Shown here: piece by piece, positions 17,649 to 26,390 of the stretch
Layout of the letters: every line of letters starts with the position of its first letter
How positions within the stretch are numbered: the first letter of the stretch is position 1
DNA from: BM003 sp963783695
GTDB taxonomy: Bacteria; Pseudomonadota; Gammaproteobacteria; Steroidobacterales; BM003
Direction of reading: 5' to 3'
NCBI GenBank assembly: GCA_963783695.1
Contig: CAWAOM010000003.1
Span: forward strand, 124,001-188,000
DNA: 64,000 nucleotides
The notes under the pieces: model-generated
Database searches by the model: none
The model's input: the letters and a program-made list of their open reading frames with translations, nothing else
What the model was told of the DNA's origin: nothing
Translations under genes and position numbers: made by a program

Positions 17649-18850
17649 GAGCGCTCGACTACGCAGGGTTTGCGCTGCAGTCGCTGCGCCGCTCACCCGC
17701 CCGCAGTTCGCTGATGTTGCTGGCAATGGGCATCGGTGTCGCAGCGGTTTTGGTACTGACCGCGCTGGGCGAAGGCGCGAGGCGCTACGTTACCGGCGAG
17801 TTTGCGTCGCTCGGCACCAATCTTGTAATCGTCATACCGGGGCGCTCGGAAACCACCGGCGCGTCGCCGGCACTGTTTGCGGGTGAAACGCCGCGCGATC
17901 TGACCGTCGCCGATGCGGCTGCGCTCACCCGCAGCGCTCTGGTGAGCAAGGTTGCCCCGATCATGGTCGGGTCCGCGGCTGCTTCGCATGGCAACCGCAC
18001 GCGGGAGGTGCCGGTCATCGGTTCGACGGCGGAAATGCTGGAAGTGCGGCGCTGGCAGCTGGCGGCCGGGGGTTTTTTGCCGCGCGGCGACTGGAGTCGT
18101 GGCGCAACTGTCTGCGTCATAGGGGAGAAGATTCGCAGCGAGTTGTTTGGCGCCGCCCCGGCGATCGGACAGTGGCTGCGGATCGGGGACTCGCGTTTTC
18201 GCGTGGTCGGGGTGCTGGCATCGGAAGGCCGCTCGATCGGGGTCGACGTTCAGGAACTTGTGGTGATCCCCGTCGCTTCGGCGGAAACGCTTTTCAACAG
18301 CCAGGCGTTGTTTCGGGTGCTGGTCGAAGCACGCAGCCGCGAGGCAATGCCCCGTGTCATGCAGTTCGTCCTCGATACGCTGCGCGAGCGTCACCAGGGC
18401 GAGCAGGATGTGACGGTCATTACCCAGGATGCGGTGCTGGCGACTTTTGATCGCATATTCCAGGCCCTGACGATGACTCTGGCCGGTATCGCCGCAATCA
18501 GTCTGGGTGTCGCCGGCATCCTGATCATGAATGTCATGCTGGTCGCTGTGAGCCAGCGGACCGCGGAGATCGGATTGCTGAAGGCGCTGGGCGCGGACCG
18601 GCGTCAGATCATTGCCCTGTTTCTGGTCGAAGCGGTGTTGCTGTCGATACTGGGTGCCATCGTCGGATTGCTGGTCGGGGCGGCCGGTAGCTGGGGCATC
18701 GGGCGGATCTACCCCGCGCTGGATGTCGTCGCGCCCGGCTGGGCGATTGCCGCTGCCGCCGCGGTCGCTATTGTTACCGGGCTGGTGTTTGGCATCATGC
18801 CGGCGCGTCGCGCCGCGCAACTCGATCCGATCCGGGCGCTTGCCGGCTGA
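17645..18850 (+). CDS. ABC transporter permease, MacB/FtsX type (first of two)
   Basis: A 401-residue permease. The first membrane segment is near residues 20-40 (ARSSLMLLAMGIGVAAVLVLTAL), followed by a large periplasmic MacB-type core (about 45-270). Three more membrane segments follow, with the FtsX-domain hallmark VSQRTAEIGLLKALGADRRQI and the terminal GIMPARRAAQLDPIRAL. It forms the membrane part of a type VII ABC system with the neighbouring ATPase, probably as a heterodimer with the next gene. A 405-residue antisense open frame over it is a codon-bias shadow. Confidence 0.93.
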   Translation: MRALDYAGFALQSLRRSPARSSLMLLAMGIGVAAVLVLTALGEGARRYVTGEFASLGTNLVIVIPGRSETTGASPALFAGETPRDLTVADAAALTRSALVSKVAPIMVGSAAASHGNRTREVPVIGSTAEMLEVRRWQLAAGGFLPRGDWSRGATVCVIGEKIRSELFGAAPAIGQWLRIGDSRFRVVGVLASEGRSIGVDVQELVVIPVASAETLFNSQALFRVLVEARSREAMPRVMQFVLDTLRERHQGEQDVTVITQDAVLATFDRIFQALTMTLAGIAAISLGVAGILIMNVMLVAVSQRTAEIGLLKALGADRRQIIALFLVEAVLLSILGAIVGLLVGAAGSWGIGRIYPALDVVAPGWAIAAAAAVAIVTGLVFGIMPARRAAQLDPIRALAG

Positions 18851-18859
18851 GGTTGTCGC

Positions 18860-20059
18860 ATGCAGGTACGAGATCTGCTGAAGTTCACGTTTGGTTCGGT
18901 GCGCGCACACAGGATGCGCACCGTGCTGACCACGATCGGTATCGCGGTCGGTATCAGCGCGGTCGTATTGCTGACGTCGATTGGCGAGGGCATCAACCGC
19001 TTCGTGCTGGCCGAGTTCACCCAGTTTGGCACCACGATAATCGGAATCAATCCAGGCAAGGCGACGACCTTTGGCGCGTCCGCCGGAATATTCAACACGG
19101 TGCGGCCGCTGTCTATTGACGATGCCGAGGCGCTCGCGCGGGCGCCGTATGTAGAGTCAGTGGTGCCGCTGGTGCAGGGAAATGCCGAGGTAGAGATCGG
19201 TGGCCGCAAGCGGCGAACAACCGTCTACGGGGTGGGTCACGAGTTTCCGCAGGCATTCAGTTTCGCCGTGGCCAGCGGTGAGTTTCTGCCGCCCGACGAT
19301 CCTCGCGCGCCGCGCGCACTTGCGGTGCTCGGCAGCAAGCTGCGGCAGGAGTTGTTTGGCGCGAGTAATGCCCTCGGCGGGCGCATTCGTATTGGCGGCG
19401 TGCGCTACCGGGTGGTGGGTGTGATGGAGGCAAAAGGCCAGGTACTTGGTTTTGACCTCGACGACACCGTCTATATTCCGGCGGCGCGGGCGCTGGAGAT
19501 GTTCAACCGCGACAGCCTGATGGAAATCGATGTGATGTACGCCGAGGATGCGCCCGTGGCCGAGGTCGTGGCCGCGATCGATCGCATCCTCGTGTCGCGT
19601 CATGGAGGCGAGGACTTCACGATTACGACTCAGCAACAAATGCTCGATGTGCTCGACTCGGTGCTTGGCGTGCTTACTTTCGCGGTCGGCGCGTTGGGTG
19701 GCATTTCACTGCTGGTCGGGGGCGTCGGCATTTTTACGATCATGATCATCGCGGTGCGCGAGCGGACAGCGGAAGTCGGTCTGCTGCGCGCGCTCGGGGC
19801 GACGCCGCAACAGGTCCAGGCATTGTTTCTTGCCGAGGCAGTCGTACTGGCCGCGGCGGGCGGATTGCTGGGCCTGTTGCTCGGGGCCGGCGGTGCACAG
19901 CTACTTGGTATCGCGGTGCCGTCGCTGCCGGTGCATACTCCGATGTTGTTCGTATTGCTGGCCGAGGGAACCGCGCTGGCGATCGGGCTTGTCGCGGGCG
20001 TGATGCCGGCACGTCAGGCTTCGCGCCTCGAGCCGGTGGAGGCATTGCGCGCCGAATGA
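18860..20059 (+). CDS. ABC transporter permease, MacB/FtsX type (second of two)
   Basis: A 399-residue permease with the same plan as its upstream partner: segment one near residues 20-42 (RTVLTTIGIAVGISAVVLLTSIG), a MacB-type periplasmic core, then three membrane helices with VRERTAEVGLLRALGATPQQV and GVMPARQASRLEPVEAL. The two permeases are clearly paralogous and sit nine bases apart, so the exporter is probably a heterodimer. The substrate is unknown; lipoproteins, antimicrobial peptides or macrolide-like compounds are the options set by the family. The gene is convergent with the TPR protein, four bases apart. Confidence 0.93.
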   Translation: MQVRDLLKFTFGSVRAHRMRTVLTTIGIAVGISAVVLLTSIGEGINRFVLAEFTQFGTTIIGINPGKATTFGASAGIFNTVRPLSIDDAEALARAPYVESVVPLVQGNAEVEIGGRKRRTTVYGVGHEFPQAFSFAVASGEFLPPDDPRAPRALAVLGSKLRQELFGASNALGGRIRIGGVRYRVVGVMEAKGQVLGFDLDDTVYIPAARALEMFNRDSLMEIDVMYAEDAPVAEVVAAIDRILVSRHGGEDFTITTQQQMLDVLDSVLGVLTFAVGALGGISLLVGGVGIFTIMIIAVRERTAEVGLLRALGATPQQVQALFLAEAVVLAAAGGLLGLLLGAGGAQLLGIAVPSLPVHTPMLFVLLAEGTALAIGLVAGVMPARQASRLEPVEALRAE

Positions 20060-20063
20060 GCTG

Positions 20064-22835
20064 CTACAGTAGTTTTCGTCCTTGCTGCTCGATGCCGTCG
20101 TTGTCGATTACCGCGCCGGTTACGACGCCATTGCCATCGACGTCAAAACGAATTTGCGCAAGATCATCAAGCAGAAAGAACTCGGTTTCGGCAGATGGCA
20201 TCAGCATCATCCGTGGCTGGCGCTCGGGGCGTGCGTAGAGCGCTTCGCCATCGCGGGTAATCACGACGTTGAACAACTCCGGAAATTGGTACTCCCCGAC
20301 GTAACGATCGAGTATCGCCGGAGCAACTTCGACCGTTTCCGGGCGGGTGTAGTCAACGCGCTTGAGCCGGTACAGATCGCCACCGTTTAGCTCGTTGATA
20401 TGGGTGACGTTGCCAGAGGCATCGCTCTCGAACAGAAAAACAGAAATACCATCCGGGACAAAGAAACGGTGATCGTCTTCCGGCAGCAACTTGAAAGATG
20501 CCAGCGAGCCTAGGCGCCCGGTCAGGTGATTGCCGCTGCGGGTGATTTCGAGCGGCCTTGAACCCTTGGTGCTCAAATAGAAGCCGGTGTAGCGATCCAG
20601 CAGGTTTGAGTTGATTGTCACCGTTGTGTGGCCGGGCGGTGCGGTGTAGGCAGGCAAAGCCGTATTGGCCAGTTGCGCGCGCAGCATCGAGCTCGTGCTT
20701 TGCGCAACGGTAGATACCTGTTCGAAACCCGCGCTATCTCTAAACGAGGCAAAGACCGGGTGGGTTTCTACCATCCAGAAAGCGCAGAAGCCGCGGCGGA
20801 TCGCTTCGAGCATTGCCGCGGCAGCGGCATCCTTCTGATTGCGCAGGCTAAGGACTGCCGCACGCAACGCATGGTCGGCCGGTCGATCGAAACTGTATTC
20901 CTGCGCCTGTGCCAGGTAACTGTCGATCGCGGCGAGAACGTTTTCGAGACGGGGTCGATCGCCAATCCGGTCATAGTAGGCAGCCAGGGTAGCGACTTCC
21001 GCAATGTTTTCTTCGAATACGGTAAATTCGCCGCTGTAGGTCTGCAGATACTCGCTGATATAGGAGCCGGCCACCGCGTCGTTGCCGTTCTGCATGGCGT
21101 GCAGGGCCAGTGCATTTAGCGCCCAGCCAATCTCGCGATGCTGTTTGCGGTTAAGCCAGGCTTCGAGCATCTCCGCGGCTTCGACGCTACTGCCCTGGGC
21201 CAGATGAACGGCGTTCAGCGCTTGCCGCGCATGTTCGTTGCGCCAGTCCATGGCCACCGCTTGTTCGGCCCACCGTTGTGCCGTTTCGAAATCGCCGAGA
21301 TCGAGCCAGGTTTCCGACAGACCCGCCATTGCACCGAGATTTTGCGGGTCCACGGCGAGGGCAGAACGATAGGCACGCACTGCATCGCCGAGCTTGCCGG
21401 CTACACGATAGGTGGTGGCGGCGCGTTCGCGGTAATGACCGTCCATATCAGAGCCGAGCGAGACGAGCACCTCGAAATGCTGGCGCGCTTCATCGTAACG
21501 GCCGGCGCGCATCAATGCGTACGAGACGTTGATGTTGGCCGGGGATGACATCGGTTCCAGTTGCACGGCGAGCAGGTACTGAGTCATTGCTTCCCTGGGC
21601 CGCTGCATTTCATTGAGCAGGTTGCCGTACCACATGTGTGCCATGGCATTGCCTGATGCCAGCGCGATGGCCTTTTCATACGCCGCTGTCGCCGCGGTGC
21701 GTTCGCCGCGCACCTGCAACAACAGGCCGTGTGATGCATACACTTCGGATTGCTGGCTCGGTGGTAATTGCGCAACCCGTCTGAGCGCCTCGTCGATGGC
21801 CGCAGCCGCCTTGGGCAAAGCGTCCCGGTTAGTCAGGTTGCCGTACTCCACCAGCAGGATGTAACTATCGGCGAGGCCGGTATAGGCACGGACGTATTCC
21901 GGATCGATGGCGAGCGCGCGTTCGAAGAAACCGATCGCCTCGCGCAGCGATTCTTCGGTGCGTTTGTGCCACCGGTCGCGTCCGAGCAGGTAAAGTTCAT
22001 AGGCTTCGACACTCGCGGTCGGTGCCTGGGTCAGCGCCTGCGCATCGGCTCCAAAGAGTTCCAGTTGCAGTTGTTCGACTATGTTAATGGCTATCTGGTC
22101 CTGGATCGCGAAAACGTCGTCGAGTGTCGCTTCATAGGACTCGGACCAGAGGTGATACCCCGATTCGACATCGATCAGCTGTGCGGTAACCCGCAGGCGA
22201 TCGCCGCTCTTGCGTACGCTGCCCTCCAGGATCGTATTGACGTTGAGCGCTCTGCCAATCTCCTGGACGTTCTCATTCTGTCCCTTGTAGGCGAATGACG
22301 AGGTGCGCGCTGCGACTCGCAGCGAGTCGATTCGCGCCAGCACGTTCAGGAGTTCCTCAGAGATGCCGTCACTGAAATATTCGTTGCTCGGCTCATTGCT
22401 CATATTGACAAAAGGCAGTACCGCGATCGAGCGCTCGCCGGTGGCGATGCTGCCGCGGCGGTCGCCCCATTCGCCGCGATAGACCAGTACGGCAACCGCT
22501 ACCGCCAGCACCCCGATAATCACGAAGTCGATCCAGCGCCGCCGCCCCTGAGTGGCGCCCGCTGGAGACGTTGGCGCCTCCCGTGTGCGTTTGACCCCTT
22601 GCGGTGTGATGTCGAATAACCAGGCAAGGACGAGCGTCAGGGGGAACCCGACGATCACCAGGATGACGAGGAATCGCATCGCCGAATCCGGGATTTCGAA
22701 AGCCGGAAAAGTGACTTCCGCGACCTGCAGGAGTATCCATGCTGCGAGCGCGTAAGAAGCGCCCACACGAAACACCTTGCGTCGCTTCAGATCCTGCATG
22801 GAAGCTCTGAAGTTAGAGCCAATGTCGCTCACCAT
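20064..22835 (-). CDS. Membrane-anchored TolB-like/TPR protein with two DUF3471-like C-terminal domains
   Basis: A 923-residue protein. The N-terminus has LKRRKVFRVGASYALAAW with two membrane segments (about 25-75), as in the adenylate-cyclase-like/TPR family. Next comes a TolB-N/FlgO-like domain (SIAVLPFVNMS, YFSDGISEELLNVLA, LNVNTILEGSVRKSG, about 130-250), then roughly ten TPR repeats (260-700). The C-terminus (about 760-923) has two similar beta-sandwich units, each opening LDRYTGFY or LDRYVGEY, like the DUF3471 domain found after beta-lactamase-type enzymes. No catalytic domain was recognised. A sensory or scaffold role is inferred. The start fits the expected short cytoplasmic lead before LKRR. 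Confidence 0.82.
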   Translation of the reverse strand: MVSDIGSNFRASMQDLKRRKVFRVGASYALAAWILLQVAEVTFPAFEIPDSAMRFLVILVIVGFPLTLVLAWLFDITPQGVKRTREAPTSPAGATQGRRRWIDFVIIGVLAVAVAVLVYRGEWGDRRGSIATGERSIAVLPFVNMSNEPSNEYFSDGISEELLNVLARIDSLRVAARTSSFAYKGQNENVQEIGRALNVNTILEGSVRKSGDRLRVTAQLIDVESGYHLWSESYEATLDDVFAIQDQIAINIVEQLQLELFGADAQALTQAPTASVEAYELYLLGRDRWHKRTEESLREAIGFFERALAIDPEYVRAYTGLADSYILLVEYGNLTNRDALPKAAAAIDEALRRVAQLPPSQQSEVYASHGLLLQVRGERTAATAAYEKAIALASGNAMAHMWYGNLLNEMQRPREAMTQYLLAVQLEPMSSPANINVSYALMRAGRYDEARQHFEVLVSLGSDMDGHYRERAATTYRVAGKLGDAVRAYRSALAVDPQNLGAMAGLSETWLDLGDFETAQRWAEQAVAMDWRNEHARQALNAVHLAQGSSVEAAEMLEAWLNRKQHREIGWALNALALHAMQNGNDAVAGSYISEYLQTYSGEFTVFEENIAEVATLAAYYDRIGDRPRLENVLAAIDSYLAQAQEYSFDRPADHALRAAVLSLRNQKDAAAAAMLEAIRRGFCAFWMVETHPVFASFRDSAGFEQVSTVAQSTSSMLRAQLANTALPAYTAPPGHTTVTINSNLLDRYTGFYLSTKGSRPLEITRSGNHLTGRLGSLASFKLLPEDDHRFFVPDGISVFLFESDASGNVTHINELNGGDLYRLKRVDYTRPETVEVAPAILDRYVGEYQFPELFNVVITRDGEALYARPERQPRMMLMPSAETEFFLLDDLAQIRFDVDGNGVVTGAVIDNDGIEQQGRKLL

Positions 22836-23054
22836 GGCCCCCCGGTCGGTGCGTTGTATGGTCATGACGTGTCTGGCAACCCTGCAGAGGCTATTATTGC
22901 TGCTGTCGCGCTGCAAGCGCTTTGTCTCAACCATAATTTTGACACTCGGTTTCCCGGTTTCGTTCCCATTCAGTGGTGACCGCGGCAATGGTGGATGTTT
23001 GCGTCGGGACCGGGACAGCCGTTGTAGCGCCTGATTGGGAAAAGCATCACGTAA

Positions 23055-24551
23055 ATGACTGATATCAATGAGAGTCTGGCTGCGGCCAGGCAGCTACACC
23101 GCGACGGCCGGTTACGCGAGGCCGAGCTTGCGGTCAGACAGGTGCTGCAGCAACAGCCGCGAAATTCGCAGGCACTGGACTTGTTGGGCATGCTTGCGCA
23201 GCAGGCGGGTGCGGTTGACGATGCGGCGGGTCTGTTCGAGGCGGCGATCGCCGCGAGCCCGGGCGAGCCGACCTTTCACTGGCACCTCGCTCTGGTACGA
23301 AAACTGCAGCGCCGGTACCAGGACGCGCGAAAACTGATTGAGCGATCGCTGCAAACTGTCGCTGCGCCGGAGTATGCCGCTGACCCTCGCGCCGCAAAGC
23401 TTGTCGCGCTGCTCAAGACGGAACTCGGGGATTTTGCGGCGATGGACGGTCAGCGCGAACGCGCGGAGGCGCTTTTCCGCGAGGCGCTGTCCACTGATCC
23501 CGCGCGCGGCTCGACCTGGTACAAGCTTGCCATTGCCAGGCGTTTCGACTCCGCGGAGGATGACGATATCGTCGCGATGACCGCGGCATCACAACGACCC
23601 GACCTGAGCATCGCCGAGCGCGCGGCAGTCAATTTTGCGCTCGGCAAGGCGCACGACGATTGCCAAGAGTATGCGGCGGCATTTGCGTATTTCCACGCGG
23701 CCAACGAACTGCGCCGTGACCGGACCCGCCGCGACTGGGCCGCGCTCGGCGAGTATGTCGAACAGTGTGAGGCGCAGTTTTCCGCCGACCTGTTTGCGTC
23801 CCCGCCCTGCTCGGGGTCGGATAGCGAGCGTCCGGTTTTCGTTGTCGGCATGCCACGATCCGGCACGACGCTGGTCGAGCAGATCATTTCCAGTCACCCA
23901 CAGGCTTACGGAGCCGGAGAACTCGATGCGTTGCAAAGACTGCTCGCCGGCGAAGCCGGACTGGCGTTTGGCGAGCATGTGGATGCGGCATTTGCCGGTC
24001 AGCTTGATCAGCAAAGAGCCACGCGGCTCGCGAGCAGTTACCTCGGGATTCTCGGCGCCGGGGCGCCACAGGATGCGCTGCGAATTACCGACAAAGCACC
24101 AAGTAACTGCTACCTGGTCGGTTTCATCGCTTTGCTGTTTCCCAATGCTCGGATCATCGATTGCCGGCGCGATGCGCTCGATAACTGCCTGTCGATGTAT
24201 TTTCAGCCCCTGCCGCTAAGTTACGACCTTGCCCAACTGGGTCGAAGCTACCGGCTCTACGAACGAATCATGCGGCACTGGGATCGGGTTCTGCCCGATC
24301 GGCTGTTGCGCGTGCGCTACGAGGATGCGGTCGAGGATGTCGAATCCGTTGCTCGCCGCCTCATCGATTTTCTGGGGCTTGTTTGGGACCCGGCCTGTCT
24401 GGATTTTCATCGCAGTGCACGGTCCGTCCAGACGATGAGCTTATGGCAGGTGCGGCGTCCCATTTATTCAGGATCCGTGGGCCGGGCGCGGCATTACGCG
24501 GACTACCTTGCGCCGCTGGTGGCGGCGCTCGGCGATCGCGAGCCGGGCTAG
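23055..24551 (+). CDS. TPR-domain sulfotransferase
   Basis: A 498-residue protein. Residues about 1-235 are tetratricopeptide repeats (AELAVRQVLQQQPRNSQALDLLG and later units). Residues about 258-490 are a PAPS-dependent sulfotransferase. The 5'-phosphosulfate loop is FVVGMPRSGTTLVEQI, and the 3'-phosphate segment is represented by RIIDCRRDALDNCLSMYF. The TPR-sulfotransferase architecture is common in marine proteobacteria and recalls tyrosylprotein sulfotransferases. The acceptor (protein, polysaccharide or metabolite) is unknown. It is divergent from the TolB/TPR gene over a 219-base shared promoter region. Confidence 0.9.
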   Translation: MTDINESLAAARQLHRDGRLREAELAVRQVLQQQPRNSQALDLLGMLAQQAGAVDDAAGLFEAAIAASPGEPTFHWHLALVRKLQRRYQDARKLIERSLQTVAAPEYAADPRAAKLVALLKTELGDFAAMDGQRERAEALFREALSTDPARGSTWYKLAIARRFDSAEDDDIVAMTAASQRPDLSIAERAAVNFALGKAHDDCQEYAAAFAYFHAANELRRDRTRRDWAALGEYVEQCEAQFSADLFASPPCSGSDSERPVFVVGMPRSGTTLVEQIISSHPQAYGAGELDALQRLLAGEAGLAFGEHVDAAFAGQLDQQRATRLASSYLGILGAGAPQDALRITDKAPSNCYLVGFIALLFPNARIIDCRRDALDNCLSMYFQPLPLSYDLAQLGRSYRLYERIMRHWDRVLPDRLLRVRYEDAVEDVESVARRLIDFLGLVWDPACLDFHRSARSVQTMSLWQVRRPIYSGSVGRARHYADYLAPLVAALGDREPG

Positions 24552-24572
24552 GCAACGACGGTCAGCGGAGTC

Positions 24573-24830
24573 TCAACGCGCTCCGTCGCCACTGTTCATA
24601 TTCGAAGCCGGGTAGCAGACGCGGCGGGCACGGTTGCTGCCGGTCTGGCGCTCACGCCTGCAGATGACCTCGGGCTTCTGTTCCGCGGTTTGGCTGGCGT
24701 CGGTGGGCTTGGACGCGCTGGCTTCATTCGTAGTTTGCTCCGGCGCGACCGGTGCCGTGGCGTTGTCCTGGGTTGCGCAGGCGCCAAGTCCGAGCACCGC
24801 GAACAGCATTGTCAGCCTGAAGATTTGCAT
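24573..24830 (-). CDS. Small lipoprotein with paired-cysteine C-terminal motif
   Basis: An 85-residue lipoprotein: MQIFRLTMLFAVLGLGAC gives a good lipobox with Cys at residue 18. After a Thr/Ala/Glu-rich linker comes EVICRRERQTGSNRARRVCYP. This Cys-(~16)-Cys pattern around a TGS segment recurs in many small proteobacterial exported proteins of unknown function. The start is fixed by a GGAG site six bases upstream; a longer in-frame reading would put the signal sequence inside the protein. It is convergent with the sulfotransferase gene (21 bases apart). Confidence 0.82.
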   Translation of the reverse strand: MQIFRLTMLFAVLGLGACATQDNATAPVAPEQTTNEASASKPTDASQTAEQKPEVICRRERQTGSNRARRVCYPASNMNSGDGAR

Positions 24831-24963
24831 ATCTAACTCCTTATTTTTATTGCAAATAAAATCTTCTGGTGACGTGCGATGCCGATCCGAATGCCGGCCC
24901 CGGTTGGCGAGGACAAATTCGCTTACATCGGTCCCCGCAGGACCAGAAAACTGCTCATCCATC

Positions 24964-24999
24964 AAAAAGACGGACCGCGGAGGGGAACCGGGGTCCGTC
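24964..24999 (-). terminator. Rho-independent terminator, minus strand
   Basis: On the minus strand, GACGGACC and GGTCCGTC form a perfect 8-bp stem (24969-24976 with 24992-24999) around a 15-base loop. TTTTT follows immediately. It lies 139 bases beyond the stop of the methyltransferase-like gene at 25138 and would end that transcript before the lipoprotein promoter. Confidence 0.75.
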
Positions 25000-25047
25000 A
25001 AGTGGTCAGGAAAGATCTATGGGGAGTGTCGCTTGTGCCCTCATTGG

Positions 25048-25099
25048 GGGAAGGGCCCTTCCCTGGTCCACACGCTCACAGGCTATTCCTTTCCTGTGA
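25048..25099. repeat. Perfect 16-bp palindrome and adjacent 7-bp inverted repeat
   Basis: GGGAAGGGCCCTTCCC at 25048-25063 is a perfect palindrome. TCACAGG (25076-25082) and CCTGTGA (25093-25099) form an inverted repeat ten bases apart. Neither has a T-tract. They lie between the stop at 25138 and the terminator at 24964, so they may be stabilising 3' structures or protein-binding sites. Confidence 0.5.
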
Positions 25100-25137
25100 C
25101 AGCACTATTTCAGTCTTTCGACTGTCCCCTTACAGCC

Positions 25138-25605
25138 TCACCAGCGGAATTTGCGGAAATTTTCCGGATTCGCCCAATGGCGGGGACTGTTCCAAACTCG
25201 GGCGTCATTGTATGAAGCGATGTCATAGACGTAAAGGCGAGAGCTGCCATCGGTCCCCGCGGGCACGAGTCCGAGCGCAACGAATTCCGTGTCTGACCAG
25301 GAGGTTTGTGCTTTGTCTTGCCCCGCCGCCAACGCCACCGCAACGGCGTTGCTGTGGAAATTTCGCAGATTGGCGATCAAGCGCGTGCCGTCGCTTTTAC
25401 TCATCGACTCCAGAACATTGACAACCAGCGCCAGGTCGAAGCGGCCGAGCGAACGTGCAAGAGCGCCCGTGTCATGCAGTGACGTCACTGCCAGCCCCGG
25501 GTTTGCCTCGCGGAACCGGGTTACCGCCGGCACAGCGCCAGCGCTGACGCACAGTACGGACGCCGGGGCAAACTGCTGCAATACCGAGGACAGACCTGCA
25601 CCCAT
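25138..25605 (-). CDS. Methyltransferase-like conserved protein (possibly DUF6231)
   Basis: A 155-residue protein with a Rossmann-like plan resembling a small SAM-dependent methyltransferase: ASVLCVSAGA in the place of the SAM loop, FDLALVVNVLESMSKSDG in the place of motif IV, and GTRLIANLRN after it. The glycine-rich loop is poor, so SAM binding is doubtful. The C-terminus ARVWNSPRHWANPENF followed by an Arg/Trp end is distinctive and recalls a gammaproteobacterial family I believe is catalogued as DUF6231. That name is from memory and should be checked. It is divergent from the deacylase gene. Confidence 0.7.
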   Translation of the reverse strand: MGAGLSSVLQQFAPASVLCVSAGAVPAVTRFREANPGLAVTSLHDTGALARSLGRFDLALVVNVLESMSKSDGTRLIANLRNFHSNAVAVALAAGQDKAQTSWSDTEFVALGLVPAGTDGSSRLYVYDIASYNDARVWNSPRHWANPENFRKFRW

Positions 25606-25816
25606 GCGGTGTCGACGCTCCAGTCAGGCTGCGGCACTGCAGTCTAACCGACGTGACCAGGTCTTTGCAGCGCCATTCGGGATGGGCCTGATCGCGATTT
25701 TGTCAATATTGGCGAGTCCATCAGTGCAGTGTAGAGTGGCCAGCCCTTGCCGGGACGAATGGCGGCCGATGGTTCTGGCGCCCCCCGCAAATCCACTTTC
25801 ACGCAGGAGAATCAAT

Positions 25817-26284
25817 ATGTCCATTGCTTCCACCGTGCGCAGCGCGCTCAGCGAAGAAAAGGTCGAGTACAGGGTTCTCTCGCAATCTGCCACAAGCGGT
25901 CGACAGCGCCGGCGCGCCCGCATCGCCCGTGAGAAACTCGTTCAGGCGATACTGATGAAGGACTCGTCCGGTTTCCTGCTGGCGGTCCTGCCCGCCAGCC
26001 ACAGCCTCGACATGGAGGAATTGTCGGAAAAGCTGCATCGCAGATTACGACTGGCCTCCGATGAGGACCTCGACCGCAATTTTTTCGATTGCGAAGTGGG
26101 CGCGATACCTCCGCTCGGTCCCTGGTACCGGTTGCCGACGGTCGTGGATGAGTCGCTGCGAAGCCAGTCCGATGTCTTTTTCGTCGGTGGCGATTCGACC
26201 CAACTGGTGCACGTTGCAGAGTCATCGTTCGAGCGATTGATGGACGGTGCCGAATATCTGCAATTTGCAAGAGACGCGAGCTGA
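25817..26284 (+). CDS. YbaK/EbsC-type aminoacyl-tRNA deacylase-like protein
   Basis: A 155-residue protein matching the YbaK/ProX fold: an N-terminal helix, the AREKLVQAILMKDSSGFLLAVLPASHSLDM strand-loop-strand, and the late GAIPPLGPWYRLPTVVDESL segment, which corresponds to the conserved G-x-x-P-P-G region of the family. Members hydrolyse mischarged tRNAs (Cys-tRNA-Pro, Ala-tRNA-Pro and others). The specific substrate cannot be told. The usual catalytic Lys may be that of ILMKD. The ATG has an AGGAGA site six bases upstream; the open frame extends upstream but without translation signals. Confidence 0.8.
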   Translation: MSIASTVRSALSEEKVEYRVLSQSATSGRQRRRARIAREKLVQAILMKDSSGFLLAVLPASHSLDMEELSEKLHRRLRLASDEDLDRNFFDCEVGAIPPLGPWYRLPTVVDESLRSQSDVFFVGGDSTQLVHVAESSFERLMDGAEYLQFARDAS

Positions 26285-26312
26285 CCGGGCAAAACTACTG
26301 CGCTGCGTCAAA

Positions 26313-26336
26313 AAAATAGTAGCCGGGCGCTATTTT
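26313..26336 (+). terminator. Possible terminator or operator hairpin before the oxidoreductase operon
   Basis: AAAATAG (26313-26319) and CTATTTT (26330-26336) are perfect inverted arms around TAGCCGGGCG, in a run of A before and T after. It could end the deacylase transcript in either direction or serve as a regulatory site 55 bases before the next start codon. Confidence 0.4.
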
Positions 26337-26390
26337 CTGGGCAGGGATTAGCGGTTATGCTGGCGCGAATCGTTGACGAAGCCATACGCA

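Noticed and set aside
17693..18910. Open frame of 405 codons, minus strand
   Set aside because: Antisense to the first exporter permease; Arg/Gln-rich with no ribosome site or domain. High GC and codon bias create such frames.
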